The notes beneath the pieces were generated by a model, which saw nothing but the letters and a program-made list of their open reading frames with translations, did no database searches and had not been told where the DNA came from. A program made the position numbers and the translations under genes. Positions 37,320 through 45,540 of a stretch of 64,000 bases of DNA are shown piece after piece; position 1 is the stretch's first letter, and every line of letters begins with the position of its first letter. The stretch comes from Nonomuraea gerenzanensis. Lineage in GTDB: Bacteria > Actinomycetota > Actinomycetes > Streptosporangiales > Streptosporangiaceae. The stretch lies in assembly GCF_020215645.1 (NCBI RefSeq), contig NZ_CP084058.1:4712001-4776000 (forward strand), in the 5' to 3' direction.

Positions 37320-37927
37320 CGGACGAAGGTGAACATCCGCCGGTCAGGCTCCAGCGCCACCGGCGGACCGGCGTAGCGGTGCACCCCTACCCCGTACTCC
37401 GTGCCCTCGCCCTCGACCGCCACCCGCTCGAACCCGCCGCCCTCGAACCACGCGCAGATCACCGGCACCAGGTCCGGCTCGTGCCGCCCCCTGGTCCAGA
37501 TCACCGTCGCGCCGGGTGCGCAGAGCTGCGGCAGCGTGGCGACCGTGCGGCGGACGTCGTCGTCGGTGATGTTCCCGAACACCCCGCACACGAGCACGAG
37601 ATCCGCCGGTACGGCGCCCGCGTACGCCCCCGTAATCGCCGCGTCCCCGCACACCACCTCGACCCCATCGGGCGCCGCGCTCCTGGCCACGGCGGCGTTC
37701 CGCTCGTCCAGCTCGACCAGCCGCGCCCGCACCAGGCCGCGCCGGGGATGCGCGGACAGCACCGGCAGCAGATCGCGCCCCTGCCCGGCGCACAGGCTCA
37801 CCACCTGCGAGGCCCCCTCGTCGAGGGCCGTGCCGATCCACCCACGCACGAGGTCGAGGCGGGCCTTCAGCGACGACCCCGGCTCGTCGTAGGCGTCATG
37901 CCACCGCGACCAGTCCTGCTGCGTCAT
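37316..37927 (-). CDS. class I SAM-dependent methyltransferase-like protein
   Basis: 203 aa. QVVSLCAGQGRDLLPVL (about 41-57) is motif I (SAM loop), RLVELDERN motif II with the acidic ribose contact, and ADLVLVCGVFGNI motif IV. This small form is common in actinomycetes, substrate unknown. It overlaps the serine hydrolase gene by 4 bp tail to tail. Confidence 0.8.
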   Translation of the reverse strand: MTQQDWSRWHDAYDEPGSSLKARLDLVRGWIGTALDEGASQVVSLCAGQGRDLLPVLSAHPRRGLVRARLVELDERNAAVARSAAPDGVEVVCGDAAITGAYAGAVPADLVLVCGVFGNITDDDVRRTVATLPQLCAPGATVIWTRGRHEPDLVPVICAWFEGGGFERVAVEGEGTEYGVGVHRYAGPPVALEPDRRMFTFVR

Positions 37928-37978
37928 GATCGCTGATCCTCGCCGAGATCGGGACGGCGGGCAAGCGCTTATCCGGGC

Positions 37979-38563
37979 TCAGGCGAGAGCGCGCAGGGCG
38001 TGGTCGATGACCTTCCTCAGCTCCTCGCGGGTGTGCAGGTCGCCCTGGTGGAGCAGCAGCCGGTAGTAGACGGGGCCGTAGAGCAACTCCAGGGCCAGGT
38101 CGAGGTCGGCGTCCCGGCTGAGCTGGCCGGCGGCCTTCGCCTTGGCCAGGCGGGCGCGCGCCTCCTGCGCCCGTGGCCCGATCAGGTCGTCGTTCAGGCT
38201 GCGTGCCAGGTCGGGGTCGTGCTGGGTGTCGGCGATCAGGCCGGTCAGCGCGCGCCCGGTGCGCGGCTCGGCCATGACGCCCTGGAGCAGCCCCCACATC
38301 TGGGCCTCCAGGTCGGCGCGGAGGTCGCCCGTGTTGGGGAACGTGACGGCCGGGTTGACGGTTTCGTCGAGCGCGTCCAGGACCACCGCCCCCTTGGACG
38401 GCCACCAGCGGTAGATCGTCTTCTTGCTCACCTTGGCCCGGGCGGCGATCGCCTCGACCGTGACGTGCCCGTACCCGTGCTCGCCGCACAGGTCCAGGGC
38501 GGCCTCGATGATCGCGCTGCGGCTCTTCTCGCTGCGCCGTTGCGGGTTGGGCTCCGGGGACAT
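37979..38563 (-). CDS. TetR-family regulator
   Basis: 194 aa. Residues 10-58: RSEKSRSAIIEAALDLCGEH, then VTVEAIAARAKVSKKTIYRW, a typical TetR HTH. The C-terminal domain (TetR_C, ELLYGPVYYRLLLHQG) matches the subgroup in which YGPVYYRLL is conserved. TAGGGT on the minus strand (38570-38575) is 6 bases from the ATG, suggesting a leaderless mRNA. It diverges from the DUF1801 gene, with two operators between. Confidence 0.92.
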   Translation of the reverse strand: MSPEPNPQRRSEKSRSAIIEAALDLCGEHGYGHVTVEAIAARAKVSKKTIYRWWPSKGAVVLDALDETVNPAVTFPNTGDLRADLEAQMWGLLQGVMAEPRTGRALTGLIADTQHDPDLARSLNDDLIGPRAQEARARLAKAKAAGQLSRDADLDLALELLYGPVYYRLLLHQGDLHTREELRKVIDHALRALA

Positions 38564-38584
38564 GTGCTCACCCTACCGGAAACG

Positions 38585-38651
38585 ACACGGGCCGTGTTGA
38601 CAAGCTCTCGGCGGAGGTGGCAGGGTGCCACGTGGAAACGACACGTGTCGT
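38585..38651. promoter_or_regulatory. two TetR palindromes around a divergent promoter
   Basis: ACACGG-G-CCGTGT (38585-38597) and ACGACACGTGTCGT (38638-38651) share the core ACGACACG and are both palindromic. Between them TTGACA (38597-38602) and CAGGGT (38621-38626) make a promoter with an 18-bp spacer for the DUF1801 gene. One operator touches its -35, the other lies just after its start site. The first also lies upstream of the tetR -10. This suggests tight repression of both genes. Confidence 0.8.
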
Positions 38652-38669
38652 GTGGAGAGGATGATCGCC

Positions 38670-39110
38670 ATGACCAGCACGTATGAGGGGTTCTCGGCCG
38701 AGGAGCGGGCCGCGATGCGGGACCACGCGCAGGAGCTGAAGAAGGCGTCGCGCCGCAGCTCCAAGGCCGACAAGGCCGAGGAGGCGAGGCGGGACGTGCT
38801 CGCGAAGATCGCCGAGATGGCGGAGCCGGACCGGGTGCTCGCCGAGCGGGTTCACGCCGTCATCACCGCCGGCGCTCCGGTGCTCACGCCGAAGCTCTGG
38901 TACGGCATGCCCGCCTACGCGCTCGACGGCAAGCTCGTCTGCCACTTCCAGCCTGCCGCGAAGTTCAAGACGCGGTACGCGACGCTCGGGTTCAGCGACC
39001 ACGCGCGGCTGGACGACGGCGAGATGTGGCCGGCCGCCTTCGCGCTGACCGAGATGACGGCCGAGGTCGAGGCACGCATCAGCGCGCTGGTGAAGCAGGC
39101 GGTGAGCTGA
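38670..39110 (+). CDS. DUF1801/YdhG-like protein
   Basis: 146 aa from ATG 38670, GGAGAGG 9 bases upstream (an ATG at 38661 is too close). The N-terminal half is charged and helical ([20 protein letters not shown]). The C-terminal half has [24 protein letters not shown], the DUF1801 core W-Y-G-M-P-A-Y. Related proteins include a Bacillus iron-chaperone-like family, but function is unproven. Its operators imply repression by the divergent TetR. Confidence 0.8.
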   Translation: MTSTYEGFSAEERAAMRDHAQELKKASRRSSKADKAEEARRDVLAKIAEMAEPDRVLAERVHAVITAGAPVLTPKLWYGMPAYALDGKLVCHFQPAAKFKTRYATLGFSDHARLDDGEMWPAAFALTEMTAEVEARISALVKQAVS

Positions 39111-39199
39111 ACGGCGGGCTCGCCGCTCGCGCCCGTCCGCGTCCGGCGAGCCGCACTTCGCCGCGGCGCCCGACGGTGCGCTGAGCCGGATGCGCGCCG

Positions 39200-39251
39200 C
39201 TCAGCGCATCCGTTCAGCGCATCCGTTCAGCGCATCCGTTCAGCGCAGCCG
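39200..39251. repeat. four 13-bp repeats that include the yjbR-like stop codon
   Basis: Units TTCAGCGCATCCG start at 39200, 39213, 39226 and 39239. The last unit contains the TCA (39240-39242) that is the TGA stop of the minus-strand gene, and its code for R-L-R. Each unit therefore repeats the gene tail with a stop codon. Confidence 0.9.
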
Positions 39252-39596
39252 CTTGGCGGCGAGCTCCTGCTCCAGCCGCACCTTCTTCGGCACGCACATC
39301 CGCCACGCCTCCAGCACCAGCTCCCGCATCTCCGCCACGTCGATGGCGGCGGTCCGCACCTCCACCCAGTGGAACCGCAGGTCCGACTCGCGTGGCAGCA
39401 GGAACTTCTCGGGCTCGGCGGCCACCAGGGCCGCGCGCTCCTCCTTGGGGAACCCGAACCCCATCAGGCTCTCGTCACGCGAGAACGCCACGTAGACGAT
39501 CTTACCTACGCGGAACTTCACCCGGTCCCTGATCAGGTGCTCAGAGGAGCGGGGGAGCGTACGGGCGAACTGCCGTACGTCATCGACGGTGAACAC
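39240..39596 (-). CDS. MmcQ/YjbR-family DNA-binding-like protein
   Basis: 118 aa from GTG 39596. TAGCGT on the minus strand (39604-39609) is 7 bases upstream, so the mRNA may be leaderless. The CyaY-like fold is shown by VDDVRQFARTLP at the start, FRVGKIVYVAFS, and RFHWVEVRTAAIDVAEMREL. Biochemical role unknown in this family. It follows the CBS gene on the same strand, 17 bp apart. Confidence 0.8.
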   Translation of the reverse strand: MFTVDDVRQFARTLPRSSEHLIRDRVKFRVGKIVYVAFSRDESLMGFGFPKEERAALVAAEPEKFLLPRESDLRFHWVEVRTAAIDVAEMRELVLEAWRMCVPKKVRLEQELAAKRLR

Positions 39597-39613
39597 ACGG
39601 CAGACGCTACCCC

Positions 39614-40030
39614 CTATCGGTTGCCCTCCGCCGCCGAGATGTCGGCCAGCGCGGAGTCCGGGTCGCGCTCCATGGCCAGGTCGCCCAGGCTGACGACGCC
39701 GACCGCGCGGCCGTCCTCGACCACCGGCAGGCGGCGGACGGCGTGCGTGCGCATGAGCTGGACGGCCTGCTCGATGCTGGTGTCCGGCCCGACGGCCTCG
39801 ACCGAGGGGCTGCACGCCTCGCGGACGGGCGTGTCCGGGCCCCGGTCATCGGCGACCACGCGCACGGTGATGTCGCGGTCGGTGACGATGCCCTTCATCC
39901 GGCCGTTGTCGTTGACGATGACCGCTCCCGTGTCGTTGTCGCGCATCAGCGACGCCGCGACGGACACCGGCTGGTCGGCCTCGACCGTCGCCGGGTGAGA
40001 GGTCATCACATCTGCCACGGTCTTCGCCAT
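39614..40030 (-). CDS. twin CBS-domain protein
   Basis: 138 aa from ATG 40030, GGAGGAG upstream. CBS 1 spans about 8-60 (VADVMTSHPATVEADQPVSV, GIVTDRDITVRVV) and CBS 2 about 72-125 (RRLPVVEDGRAVGVVSLGDL). Such stand-alone pairs bind adenosyl ligands such as AMP or ATP and act as energy sensors; similar proteins are induced in hypoxia in mycobacteria. No partner is evident. Confidence 0.9.
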   Translation of the reverse strand: MAKTVADVMTSHPATVEADQPVSVAASLMRDNDTGAVIVNDNGRMKGIVTDRDITVRVVADDRGPDTPVREACSPSVEAVGPDTSIEQAVQLMRTHAVRRLPVVEDGRAVGVVSLGDLAMERDPDSALADISAAEGNR

Positions 40031-40105
40031 GGGTCTCCTCCTGTGGATCGGTCCGGCCGACCCCCTACCCGGGCGAATGCGCCTTTCACGGCTCTTTGTC
40101 GGTTT

Positions 40106-40192
40106 CTCCCACCTTGGCGCGGGCTCCAAGGCGCCTCCCACCTTGGCGCGGGCTCCAGGGCGTCTCCCGTCTTGGCGAGGGCTCAGAGCGCC
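40106..40192. repeat. three exact-period 29-bp repeats at the decarboxylase stop
   Basis: CTCCCACCTTGGCGCGGGCT begins units at 40106, 40135 and 40164, each 29 bp. The third unit holds the stop (40183-40185) of the minus-strand decarboxylase gene. Units 1 and 2 are nearly identical, unit 3 has diverged. Confidence 0.85.
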
Positions 40193-41586
40193 TTGGCCGC
40201 CAAGCGGATCTCCTCCAGGAGCACCACCAGGTCCTGCTCGGTCGTGTCCGGGTGCAGGATGCAGGTGCGCAGCGCGTCCCGCCCGCCCAGCCGGGTGCCG
40301 GTCAGGAACGCGTTGCCGCGTGCCTGGACCGCCGCCGGGATGGCCCGGTTGAGCTCGTCCAGCCCGTCGGCGCGCGGGATGTGGCGGAAGGCGGTGATCG
40401 AGGTGGTGACCGGGGCGAGCAGCTCGAAGTCCGGGGCCGCCTCCACCATCGCGCCGAGCGTGCGCGCCAGCCCGGTCGTGTGCTCCACCATGCGCTTGAC
40501 GCCCGACCGGCCCAGGTGCGAGAGAGTCGCCCAGGTCTTCAGCGCGCGGAACGGCCGGGTCTGCTCGGGGCCGTACTCGGCGAACCAGCCCAGCTCGCCC
40601 GCGTTCTCGTCCACCAGGTACGACGGCACCAGGCTGAACGCGGCCCGCGCCGCGCCCGGGTCGCGCAGCAGCGCGCAGCCGCAGCCGACCGGCACGCCGA
40701 GCCACTTGTGCGGGTCCAGGGCCAGTGAGTCGGCCCGCTCCAGGCCCGCGTAGTGCGGCGCCGCCCTGTCGGCCAGGACGCCGAGCGCGCCGTACGCGCC
40801 GTCCACGTGGAACCAGAGGCCGTACGCCGCGGCCACGTCCGCGATGTCGTCCAGCGGGTCCACCGCGCCGGAGTTCACCGTGCCCGCGCTGCCCGCCACG
40901 CAGAACGGCCGCAGCCCCGCGTCCAGGTCCTCGGCGATCATGGCGCGCAGCGCTCGCACGTCCATCCGGTACGCCGCGTCCACCGGCACGAGGCGCACGT
41001 TGCGCGCGCCGAGGCCGAGGAGCTGGGCCGCCTTGTGCAGGCAGCTGTGCCCCTCCTCGGTCACGTACATGACCATGGGGGGACGTCCGGACAGCCCCTC
41101 CTCGCGGGCGTCCCAGCCGTCCGCGAGCGCCGCCTGCTGGCGGGCGGTGGCCAGGCAGATCACGGTGGCCATGGACGCGCCGCTGGTCAGCAGCCCGCCG
41201 CCGGGCGGGTGCGGGAAGCCGACGAGGCCGGCCAGCCAGCGCACCACCGTGCGCTCGAGGTGCGGGCCCGCGTGGTCGCCGCCCGCGCAGCTCGGGTTCA
41301 GCGCCGCGGCCAGCGGCTCGATGAGCACGCCCGCCGGGTTGGGCGGCGAGTTCACCCAGCCGAAGAAGCGCGGGTGCCCGTTGCCCATCGGGTACGGCAG
41401 CACGTGCTCGCGCGTGTCCTCCAGCAGCTCGTCGAGCGGGCGGCCCGTCTCGGGCAGCTCCTGGCCGGTCAGCCAGGCCAGCTCGGCCTCCGGCACCGGC
41501 TGCCACACCGGCCGCCCCGGGACGCCCTCCAGGTGGTCGGCCATGATCTGGGCGGCCTTGGCGCCGGCCCGGCGCAGGTCATGCAT
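40183..41586 (-). CDS. PLP-dependent (aromatic-L-amino-acid-type) decarboxylase
   Basis: 467 aa. SLALDPHKWLGVPVGCG (about 298-314) has the Lys that binds pyridoxal phosphate. WFHVDGAYGAL gives the Asp for the pyridine nitrogen, and VTEEGHSCLHKAA the His that stacks on the ring. N-terminal HPRFFGWVNSPPNPAGV is typical of group II decarboxylases (tryptophan, tyrosine, DOPA, histidine). Substrate is not fixed. Its start overlaps the XRE-cupin gene by 8 bp, so that regulator likely senses the substrate or product. Confidence 0.9.
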   Translation of the reverse strand: MHDLRRAGAKAAQIMADHLEGVPGRPVWQPVPEAELAWLTGQELPETGRPLDELLEDTREHVLPYPMGNGHPRFFGWVNSPPNPAGVLIEPLAAALNPSCAGGDHAGPHLERTVVRWLAGLVGFPHPPGGGLLTSGASMATVICLATARQQAALADGWDAREEGLSGRPPMVMYVTEEGHSCLHKAAQLLGLGARNVRLVPVDAAYRMDVRALRAMIAEDLDAGLRPFCVAGSAGTVNSGAVDPLDDIADVAAAYGLWFHVDGAYGALGVLADRAAPHYAGLERADSLALDPHKWLGVPVGCGCALLRDPGAARAAFSLVPSYLVDENAGELGWFAEYGPEQTRPFRALKTWATLSHLGRSGVKRMVEHTTGLARTLGAMVEAAPDFELLAPVTTSITAFRHIPRADGLDELNRAIPAAVQARGNAFLTGTRLGGRDALRTCILHPDTTEQDLVVLLEEIRLAAKAL

Positions 41587-42223
41587 CGGGGGATTCCCTC
41601 CGTCGTTCGTGGTGCCCGGCTGTGCCTCTCGTGGGGCCCTTCGCGGGGCCGACCTCCATGGCGAGGTAGAAGACGCAGTCGGTGGTGCCGTGGTTGGCGT
41701 AGGCGTGATGGCAGTCGCCGGGGTAGTAGGCCGAGTCGCCGGCCGCCAGCTCGTACGGCCTGCCGTTGATCGTCAGCCGCAGGCTGCCGTGCTCGACGGC
41801 GAGGTACTCGCGCGAGCCCGGCGCGTGCGGCACGAACTCGCCCGCGTCCACGCCCGGGCCGATCGTCGTGCGCATGAACTCGAACTCCACCTCGCCCAGC
41901 ACGGGCGACAACACGCGCCGCTCCCACCCGGACGGGTCGCGCAGCACCCGCTGCTCGGCGTGGCGCAGCACCCGCATCGCGCTGTGCGCGGGCTCGTCGA
42001 GCAGCCGCGAGATGGACGTGCCCAGCGCCGTGGCCAGCCGGTCGAGCACCAGCACGCTCGGCGTCTTCGTGCCCCGCTCGACCTCGGAGACCATGCTCCT
42101 GCTGATGCCGCTCAGCTCGGCCAGCCGCTCGATGGACAGCCCCCGCGCCTGCCGCTCGCCGCGGATGCGCCGCCCCAGCTCGGCCATGGACAGCCCGCTG
42201 GACAGGACCCCTTCGCCTTCCAT
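41579..42223 (-). CDS. XRE-family regulator with cupin sensor
   Basis: 214 aa. Residues 13-68 are an XRE helix-turn-helix (ELGRRIRGERQARGLSIERL, SGISRSMVSEVERGTKTPS). Residues 120-190 are a small cupin (PGSREYLAVEHGSLRLTING, AGDSAYYPGDCHHAYAN) with His residues for a metal. Such proteins sense small metabolites such as amino acids or polyamines. TATAGT lies 6 bases before the ATG with GGAGGA between. It overlaps the decarboxylase gene and has an inverted repeat on its promoter. Confidence 0.9.
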   Translation of the reverse strand: MEGEGVLSSGLSMAELGRRIRGERQARGLSIERLAELSGISRSMVSEVERGTKTPSVLVLDRLATALGTSISRLLDEPAHSAMRVLRHAEQRVLRDPSGWERRVLSPVLGEVEFEFMRTTIGPGVDAGEFVPHAPGSREYLAVEHGSLRLTINGRPYELAAGDSAYYPGDCHHAYANHGTTDCVFYLAMEVGPAKGPTRGTAGHHERRRESPDA

Positions 42224-42227
42224 TCCT

Positions 42228-42259
42228 CCACTATAGCGGTGCTTTATCCGCTTTAGTGG
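42228..42259. promoter_or_regulatory. 12-bp inverted repeat over the XRE-cupin promoter, inside the def 3' end
   Basis: CCACTATAGCGG (42228-42239) and CCGCTTTAGTGG (42248-42259) are inverted arms with 11 of 12 matches around an 8-bp spacer. The minus-strand -10 TATAGT (42230-42235) is in the first arm and includes the TAG stop of def. The rest of the operator lies in def codons. Likely autoregulatory operator. Confidence 0.75.
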
Positions 42260-42764
42260 ATTCCTGGTACGCCGCCAGCACCTGCTTGCGCCGCTTGGCC
42301 GGCAGCCGGTCGATGTAGAGGTAGCCGTCGAGGTGGTCGGTCTCGTGCTGCAGGCAGCGGGCCAGCAGGCCGGTGCCCTCGACCGTCACGGGCTCGCCGG
42401 CGACGTCGAGGCCGCGCACGGTGGCGCGGTCGGGGCGGGGGAGCGGCGCGTACTGGCCGGGCACCGACAGGCAGCCCTCGTCGCTGTCGTCCAGCCGCCG
42501 CTCGCCGAGGCCGGGCACCTCCAGCTCCGGGTTGACGACGACACCCTTGTGGCGCGTGCCCTCGTCGTCGGGGCAGTCGTAGACGAACACGCGCAGCGGC
42601 ACGCCGATCTGGTTGGCGGCCAGGCCGACGCCCTCGGCCGCGTACATGCTGGCGAACATGTCGTCCACGAGCGCCGCCAGCTCGCCGTCGAACCGGGTGA
42701 CCGGCTCGCACGGGTGATGCAGCACCGGGTCGCCCACGGTCACGATCGGCCGGACCTCGCCCAC
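42231..42764 (-). CDS. def: peptide deformylase
   Basis: 177 aa. All three family motifs are present: [10 protein letters not shown] (about 46-55), EGCLSVPG (about 98-105, zinc Cys) and QHETDHLDG (about 138-146, two metal His and the catalytic Glu). It removes the formyl group from nascent proteins in the cytosol. Its position next to an XRE regulator rather than fmt suggests a second copy. The last codons carry the regulator's promoter. Confidence 0.96.
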   Translation of the reverse strand: MGEVRPIVTVGDPVLHHPCEPVTRFDGELAALVDDMFASMYAAEGVGLAANQIGVPLRVFVYDCPDDEGTRHKGVVVNPELEVPGLGERRLDDSDEGCLSVPGQYAPLPRPDRATVRGLDVAGEPVTVEGTGLLARCLQHETDHLDGYLYIDRLPAKRRKQVLAAYQESTKADKAPL

Positions 42765-42905
42765 TGCGTACGCCCCTTCCTCGGGTCATGTCTCGGGCAA
42801 GTGTACGCAATCCCGGGCGCATCTCGGTATGTAAGACGATCTCTCTTGAATAGTGAGACGCACGCTAGGGTGGCAGCACCGTCGTCGTAACGAGGGAGTT
42901 CACCG

Positions 42906-43718
42906 ATGAACGCCGTCTACACGCATGGCCACCACGAGTCCGTGCTGCGCTCGCACCGCTGGCGCACCGCCGAGAACTCGGCCGCGTACCTGCTGCCCCA
43001 CCTCAAGCCGCACATGAAGATCCTGGACGTGGGCAGCGGCCCCGGCACCATCACCGCCGACCTGGCGGCCCGCGTGCCCGACGGCCAGGTGACGGCCTCC
43101 GAGGTCACCGCCGACGCGCTGGAGCTGGCCAGGGCCGAGGTGGCGGGCCGGGGGCAGGCCAACGTGGACTTCGCCGTGGCGGACGTGCACGCGCTCGGCT
43201 TCCCTGACGACACGTTCTGCGTGGTGCACGCCCACCAGGTGCTGCAGCACGTCGCCGACCCGGTGGGGGCGCTGCGGGAGATGGGGCGGGTGACCAAGCC
43301 GGGCGGCTTCGTGGCGGCGCGCGACAGCGACTACGCCGCGTTCACCTGGTTCCCGCGAGTGCCCGCGCTGGACGAGTGGATGGCCCTGTACCAGCAGCTC
43401 GCGCGCGCCAACGGTGGCGAGCCGGACGCCGGGCGGCGGCTGCTCTCCTGGGCCCGCGCCGCCGGCTTCGAGGACGTCACCGCCACCTCCTCCACCTGGT
43501 GCTTCGCCAGTGCGGAGGACCGGGCCTGGTGGGGCGGCATGTGGGCCGAGCGGATCCTGCGCTCGAAGCTGGCCGAGCAGGCGCTGTCCAGCGGCGCCGC
43601 CACCGAGCCGGACCTGCGGCGCATGTCGGAGGGATGGCTGGAGTGGGCGGCGGCGCAGGACGGGTGGCTGTCCGTCCTGCACGGCGAGATCCTCTGCCGG
43701 GTCGCGCACCCGGCCTGA
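42906..43718 (+). CDS. UbiE/Methyltransf_11-type SAM methyltransferase
   Basis: 270 aa from ATG 42906, GAGGGAG upstream. MKILDVGSGPGTITADLAAR (about 37-56) is the SAM loop, SEVTADAL the acidic site, and VVHAHQVLQHVADPVGALRE the post-II motif. Similar proteins methylate small lipophilic or aromatic substrates; the target is unknown. TAGGGT at 42866-42871 is a possible -10. The last codons start the 14-bp repeat array. Confidence 0.88.
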   Translation: MNAVYTHGHHESVLRSHRWRTAENSAAYLLPHLKPHMKILDVGSGPGTITADLAARVPDGQVTASEVTADALELARAEVAGRGQANVDFAVADVHALGFPDDTFCVVHAHQVLQHVADPVGALREMGRVTKPGGFVAARDSDYAAFTWFPRVPALDEWMALYQQLARANGGEPDAGRRLLSWARAAGFEDVTATSSTWCFASAEDRAWWGGMWAERILRSKLAEQALSSGAATEPDLRRMSEGWLEWAAAQDGWLSVLHGEILCRVAHPA

Positions 43719-43852
43719 CGCTGGCGGCGCGACGCCGGCGGCGTGACGCTCACGGCGTGACGCTCACGGCCTGACGCTCACGGCCTGACGCTCACGGCCT
43801 GACGCTCACGGCCTGACGCTCACGGCCTGGTGTTTTCGGCCGGACGCTCCCG
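43713..43852. repeat. ten 14-bp repeats filling a convergent intergenic gap
   Basis: Ten contiguous 14-bp units (type GCCTGACGCTCACG) run from 43713 to 43852, exactly 140 bp. Unit 1 has the methyltransferase stop TGA (43716-43718), and the array ends 2 bases before the stop of the convergent gene (43855). Units 3 and 4 (GCGTGACGCTCACG) contain CGTGA/TCACG, a small hairpin. Central units are identical; outer ones diverge, as expected for growth by slippage from the centre. Confidence 0.93.
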
Positions 43853-43854
43853 GC

Positions 43855-44370
43855 TCAGAGACCCAGGGTGCGGACGCGCTGCCACTGCGGGTCGCGGTAC
43901 AGGACCATGTCGGTGCCCACCATCTCGTCGGGCGCCGACAACATGGCGATCTCACCCGCCGCCTGCAACTGCAGCAGCAGGTCACGCACCCGGGGCCCGA
44001 CCGGCAGCCGCCCGGTCGGCAGCCCCAGCCCGTTGCGCACCGTGTCGGCGACCTCCGACAGCCGGAACGGCCCGTCGAACCCCGCCACCACCCCGCGCAC
44101 GACCGTGATCGTGATCAGATGCTCGGCCTCGGCGTGCGCGAGCTGCCAGGTCACCTGCTCCTTGCGCCGGCCGGTGCCCGCGCAGGAGGTGCAGGGCCGT
44201 TTCAGCTCGGGCGTCACCTCCTCCTCGGTCGAGCCGAGGCAGGCCGAGCACAGCCCGTTCTCGGCGGCGTGCAGCTCGGCGGTCATCCGGCCGCCGAGAA
44301 TCACGCCGCAGCCGCAGGCGAACGCGTCACCCAGGATGCCGGTCTGAGGGGAGATCGCATGCTCACTCAC
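43855..44370 (-). CDS. Cys-rich probable zinc-binding protein, unknown
   Basis: 171 aa. The N-terminal half has FACGCG, GLCSACLG and RPCTSCAGTGRR, Cys pairs like a DnaJ-type or zinc-ribbon cluster (CxxCxGxG-like in the last). The C-terminal half is an alpha/beta segment (FRLSEVADTVRNGLGL, VRDLLLQLQAAGE), perhaps a winged helix. No known family recognised. It is convergent with the methyltransferase gene. Confidence 0.65.
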   Translation of the reverse strand: MSEHAISPQTGILGDAFACGCGVILGGRMTAELHAAENGLCSACLGSTEEEVTPELKRPCTSCAGTGRRKEQVTWQLAHAEAEHLITITVVRGVVAGFDGPFRLSEVADTVRNGLGLPTGRLPVGPRVRDLLLQLQAAGEIAMLSAPDEMVGTDMVLYRDPQWQRVRTLGL

Positions 44371-44444
44371 CGAGCCGACTCTACCGTCGCCCCACGTGCC
44401 CCATGCCCGTCATCACCACCACGGGCCCCAACCGGCCCGGGACG

Positions 44445-45374
44445 TCAGCCTCGGAGGTCGCCCAGCCCGCGCAGCCGCCGCAACGCCTTGCGCGCCGCCG
44501 CCGCCACCCGCTCGTCCGGATGGTGGTCGATGAACACCCGCAGCACCTGCCCCGTCCACGGATGATCCCCGAACGCCAGGATCGCGATCGTCCCCGCCTG
44601 CTCCTCCGGCTTCATCCCCATCGCGATCGACTCGATCACCTCGCCGGTCTCCCCGCCGAACTCCAGCAGCGCCGCCGCCATGTCCACCAGCACCCACGCG
44701 ATCTCGTCGGGTGACGGCTGCCGCTCCTCCCGGCCGGTGCGGGCCGCGATCACCGCCCCGAGCTTGGGCTCCTCCATCAGCCGGCCCAGCGCCTGCCGCC
44801 CCTCCTCGCCGAACGCCGTCGAGAGCAGCTCCACGCCGACCGCCCGGCTCAGCGGGCTCACCGTGCCCAGCACCGCCGCGATCTCGTCCGCCGCCGCCTG
44901 CTCGTCGCGGTCCTTCAGCCACCCGGCCAGCTCCTCGCCGCGCTCGCTCTCCGGGTAGGAGCGCAGCCCGTGCAGCAGCGTCGCCGCGTCGGCGTCCGCC
45001 AGCGTCCCCATGACAGGGATGTCCTGACCGGTGGTCTCGGCGATGATCTGCCGCGCCACCCACAGGCCGAGCCAGCTCAGCGTGTACGGCTCCGCCTGCC
45101 GCACCAGCCCGAGCCCCGTCAGCGTCGCGGACGCCTCACCCCGCAGCGGCTCCCTGGACAGGAACAGCCGGACCAGCTCCAGCAGCAGCCCTTCGTCCTC
45201 GGCCAGCCGCTCCCGGCAGTGCTCGGCCCAGAAGGCCAGCACCTCCGTGTCGTCGCCCTCCGGCTTCAGCTCCTCGGCCAGGGGCGCGGCGCGCACGGCG
45301 GCCGCGAGCGTGGCCCTGTCGGGCAGCCGGATCGGGGGCTGGAGGGGCAGCGTGTCGTCGTCGTAGGAGCTCAC
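44445..45374 (-). CDS. all-helical HEAT-like repeat protein, unknown
   Basis: 309 aa from GTG 45374 (the frame is open further upstream to 45467). The protein is predicted to be almost all helix, with repeated A-A-L and E-E-L-A-x-W-L patterns, ending in PDERVAAAARKALRRLRGL, much like a HEAT-repeat end. No catalytic motif. It diverges from the small ORF/GNAT transcript. Confidence 0.6.
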   Translation of the reverse strand: MSSYDDDTLPLQPPIRLPDRATLAAAVRAAPLAEELKPEGDDTEVLAFWAEHCRERLAEDEGLLLELVRLFLSREPLRGEASATLTGLGLVRQAEPYTLSWLGLWVARQIIAETTGQDIPVMGTLADADAATLLHGLRSYPESERGEELAGWLKDRDEQAAADEIAAVLGTVSPLSRAVGVELLSTAFGEEGRQALGRLMEEPKLGAVIAARTGREERQPSPDEIAWVLVDMAAALLEFGGETGEVIESIAMGMKPEEQAGTIAILAFGDHPWTGQVLRVFIDHHPDERVAAAARKALRRLRGLGDLRG

Positions 45375-45450
45375 CCGCCCATCTTTTCGCGAGATTTCCG
45401 CTAGAGTGCCCGCTGACGCCGAAAAGTCAGAAGAAAGGAGGCGCACAGAG

Positions 45451-45540
45451 ATGTTCGGCATGTTCACGGGCGCTCGCCGCGCCCGCTTCTGCTTCTCGGA
45501 GGATCCATGCGTTTCCGTCCCGCCGTCGAGGACGATCTAG
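45451..45540 (+). CDS. possible 29-aa leader ORF before the GNAT gene
   Basis: ATG 45451 lies 9 bases after AAAGGAGG (45434-45441), the best ribosome site in this part of the window. The ORF reads MFGMFTGARRARFCFSEDPC and then VSVPPSRTI, ending at TAG 45538-45540. It overlaps the first 34 bases of the GNAT gene in another frame. A leader peptide controlling GNAT translation is possible, but conservation is unknown. Confidence 0.4.
   Translation: MFGMFTGARRARFCFSEDPCVSVPPSRTI

Noticed and set aside
43713..43852. CRISPR array
   Set aside because: Repeats are 14 bp and contiguous, without spacers; no cas genes are present.
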